This document shows, in pieces, positions 1-8,131 of a DNA stretch of 64,000 nucleotides. Under the pieces are notes generated by a model. The model was not told where the DNA came from, made no database searches, and saw nothing but the letters and a program-made list of their open reading frames with translations. This DNA is from Pseudomonas peradeniyensis. Lineage in GTDB: Bacteria; Pseudomonadota; Gammaproteobacteria; Pseudomonadales; Pseudomonadaceae. The DNA lies in assembly GCF_014268935.2 (NCBI RefSeq), contig NZ_JABWRJ020000005.1, positions 1-64,000 of the forward strand, given 5' to 3'. The position numbers were made by a program, and so were the translations under genes. Each line of letters begins with the position of its first letter. Position 1 is the first letter of the stretch.

Positions 1-222
1 ACGGGCATCCATGCCCGTCACCTCCCTCCGCAAGGCCTGCGTTCGGCCTCCTGAAGTCGCAATTTGTGTCGCCTGGAATATCGCGCGCTTAGAAGCAAAA
101 GCAAAAGCAAAAGCACAACGGCAACGGCAACGGCAACGGTAACGGCCTACAGTAGCGTTTATTTCGCCGCGTAGACGCCTGGCTTGCACGGGAGCCGGAT
201 TGGGGGGCGCAAGGCGTGATGG
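1..222. other. Gene-free left edge with hexanucleotide repeats
   Basis: No coding sequence is supported here. Positions 92-145 hold two consecutive hexanucleotide tracts: three or four AAAAGC-like units, then five AACGGC-like units with one imperfect unit. The tract lies downstream of the RNA methyltransferase that ends at 223. The rest of the stretch shows no hairpin with a T-run and no gene that I can recognise. Confidence 0.5.
92..145. repeat. Tandem hexanucleotide repeats (AAAAGC)n and (AACGGC)n
   Basis: Two adjacent short tandem arrays, AGCAAA-type then GGCAAC-type, with one T substitution near the end of the second. They lie outside any gene, so slippage here would not alter a protein. 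I infer variable copy number between strains. Confidence 0.75.
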
Positions 223-693
223 CTACTTGAACTTCGGCCCCGAGCGGGTGTTCAAGCCTTTGGCCATGCGGTCGTACAGCACCACATTCACCGTCGCCGC
301 CAGGTTCATGCAGCCTTCTGTCGGGATATAGATCGTCTCTTCGCACCAGCCCCGCACGTCTTCGCTCAACGAGCCATCCTCAGGCCCGAAGATGTAGATC
401 GCCCGGTCCGGGTGGGTGTACTCAGGCAATGGCCGTGCGCCTTCCACCAGCTCCACGGCCACCGGGGTGCAGCCCAGCGGAATGATGCGCTGCAGGTCAT
501 CGATGCCGATCAGCGGGATGTCGTAGTGCACACGCTTGGTGTCGGTGACGAAGTCGCGGGCGCGCTCATAGCGCTTGCCGGTGTAGAACACCGAGTTGAC
601 GCCATAGCAGCCCGCGGCGCGCATCACCGAGCCTACGTTTTCCGCGGATTTGGGGTTGAACAGGCCGATGCAGCTGTACCGTTTGTTCGCCAC
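223..693 (-). CDS. RNA 2'-O-methyltransferase, SpoU/TrmH family
   Basis: A 156-residue SPOUT-class enzyme expected to transfer a methyl group from S-adenosylmethionine to a ribose 2'-hydroxyl in RNA, probably tRNA. The three family motifs are visible: NPKSAENVGSVMRAAG near residues 13-28 (motif 1), IFGPEDGSL at 101-109 (motif 2), and NLAATVNVVLYDR at 130-142 (motif 3), which form the trefoil-knot cofactor site. It lacks an N-terminal RNA-binding extension, so it is a minimal form like TrmL, but I cannot name the target nucleotide. The start is a GTG at 693, preceded by an AAGGGG ribosome binding site. It is followed closely upstream by the yajD-like gene on the same strand. Confidence 0.88.
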   Translation of the reverse strand: MANKRYSCIGLFNPKSAENVGSVMRAAGCYGVNSVFYTGKRYERARDFVTDTKRVHYDIPLIGIDDLQRIIPLGCTPVAVELVEGARPLPEYTHPDRAIYIFGPEDGSLSEDVRGWCEETIYIPTEGCMNLAATVNVVLYDRMAKGLNTRSGPKFK

Positions 694-766
694 GTGTCGG
701 GGCCCTTCGCAAAAAAAGAGCGCGATTATACGGGCTTGCCGGCACGCCGGGGGCGTGAATCGACGT

Positions 767-1132
767 TCAGTCCTTCTTCATCAGCGCGGCCAGGTTGGCG
801 AACGGGTTGTGGGTGGCCACGGCGACTTTCGGCGTGCTCAGCGAACCTTCGCTGAAATACTGCTGGTCGGTGTAGCGGGCGTGCTCGTTGTCGTGGCAGT
901 ACAGGCACAGCAGCTCCCAGTTGGAGCCGTCCTGGGGGTTGTTGTCGTGGTTGTGGTCGCGGTGGTGCACGGTCAGTTCCGACAGGCGCTTGCCGGAGAA
1001 CTCGCGGGTGCAACGGCCGCAGACGTGGGGGTACATCTTCAGCGCCTTGTCGCGGTAGCCCATTTCCTTGTCGCGCTTGGCGTCGGCGAGGATGCGGTCG
1101 AGGCGGGCGGTGGCGTCGGAGGTGGAACTCAT
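767..1132 (-). CDS. yajD: YajD family HNH nuclease
   Basis: A 121-residue small HNH protein. The zinc-binding pairs CxxC (Cys38, Cys41) and CxxCH (Cys76, Cys79, His80) bracket the core HHRDHN (56-61), the usual arrangement in the YajD family. The family's natural DNA substrate is not established. The ATG at 1132 has a good AAGGTAAC binding site. It lies 73 bp upstream of the RNA methyltransferase on the same strand and may share its transcript. No phage or restriction genes are nearby, so this is a housekeeping-type HNH protein. Confidence 0.88.
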   Translation of the reverse strand: MSSTSDATARLDRILADAKRDKEMGYRDKALKMYPHVCGRCTREFSGKRLSELTVHHRDHNHDNNPQDGSNWELLCLYCHDNEHARYTDQQYFSEGSLSTPKVAVATHNPFANLAALMKKD

Positions 1133-1264
1133 GGTGTTACCTTTTTTCTGATCAGGGCAATGACGGTTATGCCTTTGAGTCTAGCGCGCCTGTGGGGCGG
1201 GCGGACAGGCAAAATCGCGCCATTGGGCGTAGCCTGTAGGGAGGTTTCTGACAGGAGGCTGCCG

Positions 1265-1540
1265 ATGTTGCATGCGATCCTCGCCGCGCTGTTGCTTGGC
1301 GCTGTATCCACGGCCGACGCCGCGGGCCAGCAGCGGCCGCTCACGACGGTTCCCGGCGCGCCCGGTACCGCGACGCCGACACCTTACCCGCAGATCACCC
1401 CGAGCACGCCGCCCAAGGCCGGCGCCAACCGGCCAGGCGCGCCGCTGTTGCCGCCGATGCCGCTGCCGGGGCCACCCAAGGACCAGCCGTTGCCCGGGCT
1501 GAGCCAGGACCCGCCGAAAGCGCCTGACAAGGGCCGCTAG
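1265..1540 (+). CDS. Small secreted proline-rich protein
   Basis: A 91-residue protein of unknown function. Residues 1-20 form a signal peptide (hydrophobic stretch ILAALLLGAVS, then the cleavage-like site ADAAG). The mature part is about one third proline, with repeated PLPGP/PLPGL-type units and no cysteines, suggesting an extended periplasmic or cell-envelope peptide. The ATG at 1265 follows an AGGAGG-like site (GACAGGAGGCTGCCG). Reading frames open further upstream, but the signal peptide and binding site fix this start. The 3' end overlaps the convergent cNMP-binding gene by 4 bp. Confidence 0.72.
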   Translation: MLHAILAALLLGAVSTADAAGQQRPLTTVPGAPGTATPTPYPQITPSTPPKAGANRPGAPLLPPMPLPGPPKDQPLPGLSQDPPKAPDKGR

Positions 1541-2010
1541 ACTTGCTGCGCCAGGCGCTGGCCATCCTGCATGCGCAGGCGTCTTGACAACGCCACGGCG
1601 AGGGCGCGGATGATCCGGGCGGCGATGCGCGGCGCTTCGTTGAGCATCTTTTCCAGCGCGTCCTTGCCCAGGGTCAGCAGTTGGCAGTCGCTGGCGGCCA
1701 CGCAGGTGGCCGAGCGGCGTTCGCCGTCGAGCACGGCCATCTCGCCGAAGGCCCGGCCCTTGCGCAGGGTGGCGATCTCCACCTGGGCGCCGTTGCCGTC
1801 GGTCTTGCGCACCGAGACCACGCCACGATGGAGGATGCACATGAAGGTGCCGGCGTCGCCTTCGCTGAACAGGGTCTGGCCCTGGGCGACTGCGGTGAGG
1901 CTGAAGTAGCCGGCGGCGGCGAGGAAGTCACCGGGCTGCAGGGTGTCGAACAGGCCGCAGTCCATGAGCATGTCGCGGATCTCGGCGTTCAGGTGCTGGG
2001 TGTCGGGCAT
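1537..2010 (-). CDS. Cyclic nucleotide-binding domain protein
   Basis: A 157-residue stand-alone cNMP-binding domain. The phosphate-binding cassette is clear at residues 88-102 (FGEMAVLDGERRSAT), with the Gly-Glu pair and the Arg that contact the ribose phosphate. Upstream are the glycine-rich turns of the beta-roll (FSEGDAGTFMCIL, 48-60). There is no C-terminal helix-turn-helix, unlike Crp or Vfr, so it is not a transcription factor by itself. It probably senses cAMP or c-di-GMP-like ligands and acts through protein partners. It is monocistronic, with a BIME immediately upstream. Confidence 0.85.
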   Translation of the reverse strand: MPDTQHLNAEIRDMLMDCGLFDTLQPGDFLAAAGYFSLTAVAQGQTLFSEGDAGTFMCILHRGVVSVRKTDGNGAQVEIATLRKGRAFGEMAVLDGERRSATCVAASDCQLLTLGKDALEKMLNEAPRIAARIIRALAVALSRRLRMQDGQRLAQQV

Positions 2011-2067
2011 GTGTTGTTGTTCTCACCGGGTGCTGTCCTGGGATTGTCGGGGGCCGCTGCGCAGCCC

Positions 2068-2135
2068 TTTCGCGACACGAGGCCGTTCCCACACGGATAG
2101 CGCGGAGCCTGTGGGAGCGGCCTTGTGTCGCGAAA
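2068..2135. repeat. BIME (inverted REP pair)
   Basis: Two inverted copies of the variant TTTCGCGACACGAGGCCG...CCCACA flank a roughly 15 bp spacer, between the convergent ends of the peptidase region and the cNMP-binding gene. Confidence 0.85.
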
Positions 2136-2186
2136 CGAGGGCAAAGCCCTCGCCGTTGCGAACCCTATGACAACGAAAATCGCGTT

Positions 2187-4229
2187 TTACGCCACGCCCA
2201 GCTCATTGAAGACGAACGCATACTCCAGCGCCACGTCGCGCAGCCCCTGGTAGCGCCCGCTCATGCCGCCGTGGCCCGCGCCCATCTCGGTCTTGAGCAG
2301 CAGCAGGTTGTCGTCGGTCTTGCGCGTGCGCAGGCGCGCCACCCACTTGGCCGCCTCCCAGTACTGCACGCGGCTGTCGTTGTAGCCGGCGACCACCAGC
2401 AGCGCCGGGTAGGCCTGCGCCTTGACGTTCTCGTAGGGGGCGTAGGCCTTGATCCGTTCGTACACCTCGGGCTCCTCGGGGTTGCCCCATTCGTCGTACT
2501 CGGTGACGGTCAGTGGCAGCTCGGGGTCGAGCATGGTGTTGAGCACGTCGACGAACGGCACTTCGGCGATGGCGCAACGGAACAGCTCGGGGCGCAGGTT
2601 GAGCACCGCGCCCATCAGCAGGCCTCCGGCACTGCCACCGCTGATCGCCAGGCGTTCGCGGGTGGTCACGCCTTCGGCGACCAGGTGTTCGGCGCAGGCG
2701 ATGAAGTCGTCGAAGCTGTTGTGCTTGTGCTCCTGCTTGCCGGCCCGGTACCAGGCCTCGCCCAGCTCGCCGCCGCCGCGCACATGGGCGATGGCAAAGG
2801 CCACGCCGCGCTCCAGCAGGCTCAGGCGGGCGTGGGAGAACCACGGGTCGAGGCTCTCGCCGTAGGCGCCGTAGCCGTAGAGGTAGAGCGGCACGCTCTT
2901 GCCCTCGTCGACGCGGCGGCGCACCAGGCTGATCGGCACCCGCGTGCCATCCTTGGCCACCGCCCACAGGCGCTGGCTGACGTAGTCGTCGGCGTCGAAG
3001 GCGCCGAGCACCGGGGTCTGCTTGAGCACCTGCTGGTCACCCGTGGCCAGCTCCAGCTGGCGCACCTGGGCCGGGCGGTTGAGGGCTTCGTAGCGCAGGC
3101 GGATGCGCGTGCTGGCGAATTCCAGGCTGTCCTGCACGTAGAGGCTGTAGGCGGCGTCCGGCAGCTCGACGCGGTAGGCCGGCAGGCCCTGCGGGTGCAC
3201 TTCGATGATCGGCAGGCCGCCTTCGCGCAGGCTCAGGGACAGCGCCGTGGCGTTGAGGCTGAGCCCTTCGAGCATGACGTCGTCGCGGTGCGGTACCAGT
3301 ACCTGCCACTGATCGCGGGTCGGCACACTGTCGGCCGGCGCGTGGAACAGCGCGAAGTTGATGCCGTCCTGGTTGCTGCGCACGAACCAGCGCCACTGAC
3401 CGTCGAGCTGGCCGTGGTCGGGGAAGTATTCGTGGCCTTCGACCCGCGGCGCCAGGCAGGTGAAGTCAGCCTGTGGCGTGGCGGCATCGAGCACCCAGGC
3501 CTCGCTGGTGGTCTTGCTGTTGAGCAGCAGTACCAGCTGGCGCTCGGAACTGGCGCGGTAGCAGTGCAGGAAGAAGCGCCCGTCGGGCTCCTCGAACACC
3601 GTGGCGGCGTTGGTCTCGCCCAGGGTGTGACGGCGAAGGCGCCAGGGGCGGTGGGTGTCGTCCAGTTCGGCGAAGAACAGTGTCCGGCTGTCGTTGGCCC
3701 AGGTCATGCTGCCATCGCAGTCATCGAAGGGCAGGGTGATCAGCGCGCCGCTGGCCAGGTCCTTGACGTACAGGGTGTAGATCTCGTCGCCGCTGGTGTC
3801 CAGGCTGTAGGCCAGCAGGCCGTGATCGGGGCTGACGCTGAAGGCGCCGAGGGAAAGAAAGCCGCCATTGGCCAGGGCGTTGGGATCGAGCAGCAGCTCC
3901 TCGCGGCTTTCATCGACGGTGTTGCTGTCGTCGGCCGGGCGCGGGCAGCGGTAATGGCGCGGGTATTCGTCGCCTGCGGTGGTGCGGGTGTAGTAGAGGT
4001 ACGGGCCCCAGGGCGAGGGCAGCGACAGGTCGGTCTCGAGGATGCGGCCCTTGATCTCTTCGAACAGCTGTTCACGCAGCGGCGCCTGGTCGGCGAGGAC
4101 GGCTTGCTGGTAGGCGTTTTCCGCTTCCAGGTAGGCCAGGACCTCGGGGGTGTCGCGCTGCTGCAGCCAGGCATAGGGGTCTTGGCCTTCGGCTTGATGG
4201 GCGATCGGGGCGGGAAGGGGTAGGGGCAT
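2187..4229 (-). CDS. ptrB: S9 family prolyl oligopeptidase / oligopeptidase B
   Basis: A 680-residue cytosolic serine peptidase that cleaves short peptides, with oligopeptidase B (basic-residue preference) the closest family. Residues 1-400 form the beta-propeller gate. The C-terminal alpha/beta-hydrolase part carries the nucleophile motif GGSAGG (Ser near 532), the Asp in GYNDSRV (near 615) and the His in GAGHGG (near 651). Several upstream in-frame ATGs exist, but the frame beyond 4241 runs through a REP element. The start at 4229 gives the family's usual length and N-terminus. 4241 is a close alternative. The symbol is by family resemblance. Confidence 0.88.
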   Translation of the reverse strand: MPLPLPAPIAHQAEGQDPYAWLQQRDTPEVLAYLEAENAYQQAVLADQAPLREQLFEEIKGRILETDLSLPSPWGPYLYYTRTTAGDEYPRHYRCPRPADDSNTVDESREELLLDPNALANGGFLSLGAFSVSPDHGLLAYSLDTSGDEIYTLYVKDLASGALITLPFDDCDGSMTWANDSRTLFFAELDDTHRPWRLRRHTLGETNAATVFEEPDGRFFLHCYRASSERQLVLLLNSKTTSEAWVLDAATPQADFTCLAPRVEGHEYFPDHGQLDGQWRWFVRSNQDGINFALFHAPADSVPTRDQWQVLVPHRDDVMLEGLSLNATALSLSLREGGLPIIEVHPQGLPAYRVELPDAAYSLYVQDSLEFASTRIRLRYEALNRPAQVRQLELATGDQQVLKQTPVLGAFDADDYVSQRLWAVAKDGTRVPISLVRRRVDEGKSVPLYLYGYGAYGESLDPWFSHARLSLLERGVAFAIAHVRGGGELGEAWYRAGKQEHKHNSFDDFIACAEHLVAEGVTTRERLAISGGSAGGLLMGAVLNLRPELFRCAIAEVPFVDVLNTMLDPELPLTVTEYDEWGNPEEPEVYERIKAYAPYENVKAQAYPALLVVAGYNDSRVQYWEAAKWVARLRTRKTDDNLLLLKTEMGAGHGGMSGRYQGLRDVALEYAFVFNELGVA

Positions 4230-4254
4230 GGGTGATCTCATAGATTGTGGACCC

Positions 4255-4323
4255 CATCGCGGGGCAAGCCCGCTCCCACGCTTGATCGAGGTCTGGAGGT
4301 GGGAGCGGGCTTGCCCCGCGAAG
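4255..4323. repeat. BIME (inverted REP pair)
   Basis: CATCGCGGGGCAAGCCCGC and its inverted partner surround a spacer containing GATCGAGGTCTGGA. The same spacer recurs in the BIME at 16279-16345. Confidence 0.9.
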
Positions 4324-4414
4324 GGCCGCTGCAGGTCCCTTGCGGGGCGGGGGCAGCCTGCGCCGGGAAAAGTGTTTATCATAGGCATCTCTTTGCCTGG
4401 CTTGCACCCACACC

Positions 4415-4924
4415 ATGACCGAACACGACTATACCCTCGCCTGGGGCCTGTACGCCGTTGCCGCCCTGGGCTGCCTGCTGGTGGGCTTCAAGCTGACCGG
4501 CTGGATGTGGCGCTGGTTGCGCGAGCCGCTGCGGGTGATCATCGCCGTATTGCTGTTCTCGCCGACCATCGTCGACCCGGTCAAGGAAAGCTTCGCCCCG
4601 GCCATCGCCATCACCGCGCTGGACGTCGCCTTCAAGGTCGGCAACAACGCCTGGCGCGCCGCCTCTGACCTGGCCATGTACGGCATGCTCGCCTTTGCCC
4701 TGTACATCGTCTTCGTGCTGATCCGCTGGCCGCTGGAAAAGCGTGCCCGCGAGCGCCGCGCCCAGCGTGAGGCCGCCGCCCAGCGCCAGGCCAAGGAAGA
4801 ACACGAGGTCGTGGCCGAAGCGTCCCTGGCCGCCAACCGTCAAGACCGCTACCGCGACGACCCGCCCCCCGCCCCTGTGCGCCGCTCCGGCCCCGGGCAG
4901 GGCCGCGTCGAACCCCGTCTTTAA
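4415..4924 (+). CDS. Conserved inner-membrane protein of unknown function
   Basis: A 169-residue protein with an N-terminal transmembrane helix (about residues 10-30), a second hydrophobic segment near 38-55 and a third near 93-113. A cytoplasmic tail follows that is very rich in Arg, Ala and Glu (about 113-150) and ends in a Pro/Arg-rich stretch. I recognise no catalytic motif. It sits 15 bp before the YafJ-like amidotransferase gene, so the two and the following DUF2937 gene are probably one operon. Confidence 0.75.
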   Translation: MTEHDYTLAWGLYAVAALGCLLVGFKLTGWMWRWLREPLRVIIAVLLFSPTIVDPVKESFAPAIAITALDVAFKVGNNAWRAASDLAMYGMLAFALYIVFVLIRWPLEKRARERRAQREAAAQRQAKEEHEVVAEASLAANRQDRYRDDPPPAPVRRSGPGQGRVEPRL

Positions 4925-4939
4925 GCCAGGAGCCGCAAC

Positions 4940-5713
4940 ATGTGCGAACTGCTGGGCATGAGCGCCAATGTCCCCACCGACATCGTCTTCAGCTTCACCG
5001 GCCTGATGCAGCGCGGCGGGCGCACCGGCCCGCACCGCGATGGCTGGGGCATCGGTTTCTACGAAGGGCGCGGCCTGCGCCTGTTCCAGGACCCGGCGGC
5101 GAGCAGCGAGTCGGAAGTGGCCAACCTGGTGCAGCGTTACCCGATCAAGAGCGAAGTGGTCATCGGCCATATCCGCCAGGCCAACGTCGGCAAGGTCTGC
5201 CTGTCCAACACCCACCCGTTCGTGCGTGAGCTGTGGGGCCGCAACTGGTGTTTCGCACACAATGGCCAGCTGGGTGATTTCACCGGCCAGCGCACGTTCT
5301 ACCGGCCTATCGGCGATACCGACAGCGAAGCGGCCTTCTGCGACCTGCTCAACCGCGTGCGCGAAGCCTTCCCCGAACCGGTCGAGGTCGAGCAACTGTT
5401 GCCGGTGCTGGTCGAAGCCTGCGCCGGGTACCGTGGCCAAGGCGTGTTCAACTGCCTGCTCAGCGACGGCGACTGGCTGTTCTGCTTCTGCTCGACCAAA
5501 CTGGTGCACATCACCCGCCGCGCACCGTTCGGCGCGGCGCGTTTGAAGGATGTCGACCTGATCGTCGACTTCCACACGCAAACCACCCCCAACGACGTGG
5601 TCACGGTGATCGCCACCGAGCCGCTGACCGAGAATGAGACCTGGAACCGCTACGAGCCGGGCCAATGGGGGCTCTGGCGGCATGGCGAGTGCATTGCCCA
5701 CGGCCAGAGTTAA
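4940..5713 (+). CDS. Class II glutamine amidotransferase, YafJ type
   Basis: A 257-residue N-terminal-nucleophile amidotransferase. After removal of Met1, Cys2 (MCELLGMSANVP) becomes the catalytic residue that releases ammonia from glutamine. Further family features are the RTGPHRDGWGIGF segment (about 30-42), HIRQANVG, and THPF...NWCFAHNGQL, which form the glutamine pocket. The protein is only the glutaminase domain, as in YafJ, and the synthetase partner is unknown. The start has the binding site CAGGAGCC. It is the middle gene of a three-gene plus-strand operon. Confidence 0.88.
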   Translation: MCELLGMSANVPTDIVFSFTGLMQRGGRTGPHRDGWGIGFYEGRGLRLFQDPAASSESEVANLVQRYPIKSEVVIGHIRQANVGKVCLSNTHPFVRELWGRNWCFAHNGQLGDFTGQRTFYRPIGDTDSEAAFCDLLNRVREAFPEPVEVEQLLPVLVEACAGYRGQGVFNCLLSDGDWLFCFCSTKLVHITRRAPFGAARLKDVDLIVDFHTQTTPNDVVTVIATEPLTENETWNRYEPGQWGLWRHGECIAHGQS

Positions 5714-5722
5714 GGAAGCTGC

Positions 5723-6244
5723 ATGTTCAGAAGTTACCTGCGTTTGCTGTTGTTCACCTTCGGCCTGCTGGCCGGTCTCCAGGTGCCGGGGCTGGTCAAG
5801 GACTACAGCCAGCGCGTCGAGGCGCACCTGCTCGAATCGCGCCAGGCGCTCGACGGCTTCCGCCAGACCGCGCAGCGCTTCTTTAGCGGTGACCTGCAGG
5901 CGTTGGTGCGGCATTACCGGGGCAGCGACGATCCGGTGTTCACCAGCGATGCCAACAGCATCGAGAGCCTGCTGATCCGCAACCAGTTGCTCGAGCATGA
6001 ATGGCAGGCCCTGCAAGGCTCGTGGATGAGTCGCACCTGGCATGTGCTGGTACAGCCGGAGCCGGCACTGCGCGAGGAGACGCTCAAGGGCTACAGCTAT
6101 CAGATCCTGCTGGTGCCCGAGGCGATTGGCTGGGGTATCGGCAGCGGGTTCGTGCTGGCGTTTGTGGTCGAGAGCCTGTTGCTGGTGATTGGTTGGGTGA
6201 TTCTTGGCGGGCGGCGCAAGGTGGTGAAGGAAAGCTGGCGCTAG
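5723..6244 (+). CDS. DUF2937 family membrane protein
   Basis: A 173-residue protein with a transmembrane helix at each end (about 5-25 and 135-160) and a periplasm-sized loop between them that is rich in Gln, Arg and Glu and likely helical. This matches the DUF2937 family, which has no known function. It starts 9 bp after the amidotransferase gene with an AAGGAAG binding site and is probably its last co-transcribed partner. The accessory T6SS island begins just downstream on the opposite strand. Confidence 0.8.
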   Translation: MFRSYLRLLLFTFGLLAGLQVPGLVKDYSQRVEAHLLESRQALDGFRQTAQRFFSGDLQALVRHYRGSDDPVFTSDANSIESLLIRNQLLEHEWQALQGSWMSRTWHVLVQPEPALREETLKGYSYQILLVPEAIGWGIGSGFVLAFVVESLLLVIGWVILGGRRKVVKESWR

Positions 6245-6416
6245 CCTTCAGTGCCCGCTTACTCAAGAGGCCAGTTGTTGGGTGGCACGACCAAGCTTCA
6301 CTTCACACTCGTGTAATCACACGAATAGGCGTATGAGTGCATCGCTCTCGCTGATCCCGCCATTAATGCCCTATGGATAGGGCTATGGTGACGACTTCCG
6401 TCGAGGTCGACTGGCT

Positions 6417-7223
6417 TCATGGCAACTCAACCTTTGCAAGTGGAGCGGCGTGTGGGGCCGTTCGCGATTCGTGGTCTATCGCTTCTGGCCACTTGACCTC
6501 TGGTGCCAGACGCTTGGCGAACTGATACCAGAGGAGAAGGTTGTGATCTTCATTGTGTGGGGCAGGTGAAACAGCATCGAGACCATGTTGCATGTAAGTG
6601 CAGATGTAGGCCCAGATGGACTCTTCCCCGTACGTATTACTCAAAGAGAACCGGTCGATGACCTTGTTGGTGCCCGGCTCGACGATGGACAACATGATCC
6701 CTGTCTTCACGAGGTGCGAGCCTTGGTGGGTGACAGCCTGTTTTCTCCAGCGTTCGGCGCGTACATCCTTCCAGTCGTAGCTGACGATTTTTATTGGCCA
6801 TGGAATGAAAGGGTTCCACCAACAGAAAGTAAAGTTGTAAGCGTAGATTTTTTGACGGGCACGGTTGAAACGTATTGGCTCATCACGTGGTGTGGAGCGG
6901 ACAAGACGATAAAAAGATGCTGCTTGCCAGCTCACAATGGCAAGAACTACCACTTCAATAAGTAGGCGCCCGAGATCGCTATGTCGGATGCTGTCTATTA
7001 TTGGCTCTATGGATATTGCTATTAATGTGATGCTAGGCGGTAAGCATAGGAATAGTAGTCCTCCAGTGCGGACTGAGTTGCGAGGTGTTTCTAAGTAGAT
7101 GTCGTCTTGATGGTTTGAGCTTAGCAGTATGGGAGAAGGGTCGACTTTAGTCGGGTTGTTTGGGAGGTTGAAGTCCTCTTTCCAGCCTGGGCACGGAGGA
7201 ACTAGGGTAGGCCTATATTTCAT
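6417..7223 (-). CDS. DUF6708 membrane protein, second paralogue; putative immunity protein
   Basis: A 268-residue protein, clearly paralogous to the product of 7326-8129. Both begin with the PPCPGWKEDFNLPN block, carry two hydrophobic segments (about 50-70 and 80-105), and share RDEPIRFNRARQ, CWWNPFIPWP and the THQGSH...IMLSIVEPGTNKVIDRF blocks almost unchanged. The membrane region is the most diverged part. I know DUF6708 proteins as neighbours of VasX/BTH_I2691-type T6SS effectors. An immunity role is inferred from position, membrane topology and the pore-forming type of the effector. GC is clearly lower than in core genes. It is the last gene of the island. Confidence 0.78.
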   Translation of the reverse strand: MKYRPTLVPPCPGWKEDFNLPNNPTKVDPSPILLSSNHQDDIYLETPRNSVRTGGLLFLCLPPSITLIAISIEPIIDSIRHSDLGRLLIEVVVLAIVSWQAASFYRLVRSTPRDEPIRFNRARQKIYAYNFTFCWWNPFIPWPIKIVSYDWKDVRAERWRKQAVTHQGSHLVKTGIMLSIVEPGTNKVIDRFSLSNTYGEESIWAYICTYMQHGLDAVSPAPHNEDHNLLLWYQFAKRLAPEVKWPEAIDHESRTAPHAAPLAKVELP

Positions 7224-7315
7224 GGCTTTCTCGTTATGCTTAGTTGTGTTTTTTTTGTAGGGCTGACTAAGTTTTTGACGTTATTCTTGTCGGGTCGGCA
7301 ACCGATACTCAGACA
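7224..7315 (-). pseudogene. Remnant of an effector 3' end between the two DUF6708 genes
   Basis: Read on the minus strand, this gap aligns with the last 75-90 bp of the VasX-like effector gene. The effector ends ...YWPNKNDSTNLARLV..., and one frame here gives CRPDKNNVKNLVSPTKK, with PxKN, NL and KK kept in register and the following immunity ATG at the same distance. It is not translated as such now. I read it as the tail of an older effector copy whose body has been lost. The alignment is by eye and has not been scored. Confidence 0.6.
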
Positions 7316-7325
7316 GAGGCATGTG

Positions 7326-8129
7326 TCATGGTAACGCCACCTTCACAGGTGGAATGGCCTGCGGGGTAGTTCGAGATTCGTGGTCTATCTTCTCAGGCCA
7401 CTTAACCTCTGGCGCCAGACGCATGGCGAACTGGCACCAGAGGAGATCGTTGTGATCTCTGTTGAGAGGGGCGGGTGGAACAGCGGAGAGGCCATGTTGC
7501 ATGTAAGTACATATATAGGCCCAAACTGATTCTTCATCAACCAGGTTGGTTAAAGGGAATCGGTCGATGACTTTGTTTGTGCCCGGCTCCACGATTGACA
7601 GCATGATCCCGACCTTTACGACGTGCGAACCCTGATGCGTGACGCCCTGTTTTTTCCAGCGCTCAGCGCGTACATCTTTCCACTCGTAGCTGACTGTTTT
7701 TACTGGCCATGGAATGAAAGGGTTCCACCAGCAGTAAGAAAAATTGTAAGCGTAGATTCTTTGTCGGGCGCGGTTAAATCGTATCGGTTCATCACGTGGA
7801 GTGAGGCGAAGTAGGCGCAGAAATAGAGTTGTTTGCCAGATTGCAATCAATAGTATGATTAGCCCGATGAGAAAAAATGTGTAATTTCTATCGGTCAGGC
7901 TTTCCAGTAGCATGTCTGGGAGTAGTATTAACGCAGGGAAGCTTGTTGGGATGCATATGAATAGCAAGCCTCGCATGTTTAGGGAGTGTCGGGAAGTTTC
8001 TAAATAGGAGTCTTCCTGGTGGTTTGCATTTACTAATCCGGGGTTAGGCTTGACCTTGGGAAGGTCGTTTGGGAGATTGAAGTCCTCTTTCCAGCCTGGG
8101 CATGGAGGAATTAGGGCGGGTCGTTTCAT
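7326..8129 (-). CDS. DUF6708 membrane protein; putative cognate immunity protein
   Basis: A 267-residue protein with two hydrophobic segments (about 50-70 and 80-105) between a short N-terminal PPCPGWKEDFNLPN block and a soluble C-terminal half with a Trp-rich CWWNPFIPWP motif. The ATG at 8129 lies 2 bp beyond the effector stop codon and its AAGGGGAT binding site overlaps the effector's end, so the two are translationally coupled. An open frame extends 26 codons upstream, but the paralogue's N-terminus supports the shorter start. The role as immunity protein to the adjacent effector is an inference from position. The GC content is low. Confidence 0.8.
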   Translation of the reverse strand: MKRPALIPPCPGWKEDFNLPNDLPKVKPNPGLVNANHQEDSYLETSRHSLNMRGLLFICIPTSFPALILLPDMLLESLTDRNYTFFLIGLIILLIAIWQTTLFLRLLRLTPRDEPIRFNRARQRIYAYNFSYCWWNPFIPWPVKTVSYEWKDVRAERWKKQGVTHQGSHVVKVGIMLSIVEPGTNKVIDRFPLTNLVDEESVWAYICTYMQHGLSAVPPAPLNRDHNDLLWCQFAMRLAPEVKWPEKIDHESRTTPQAIPPVKVALP

Positions 8130-8131
8130 TT

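Noticed and set aside
2271..4223. A 650-codon frame antisense to the prolyl oligopeptidase gene
   Set aside because: Composition is that of antisense codons of a high-GC gene, with no family motif, while the opposite strand encodes a complete catalytic triad.
6368..6383. GCCCTATGGATAGGGC hairpin after the DUF2937 gene, considered as a terminator
   Set aside because: No T-run follows on either strand and the loop is small. It could be chance.
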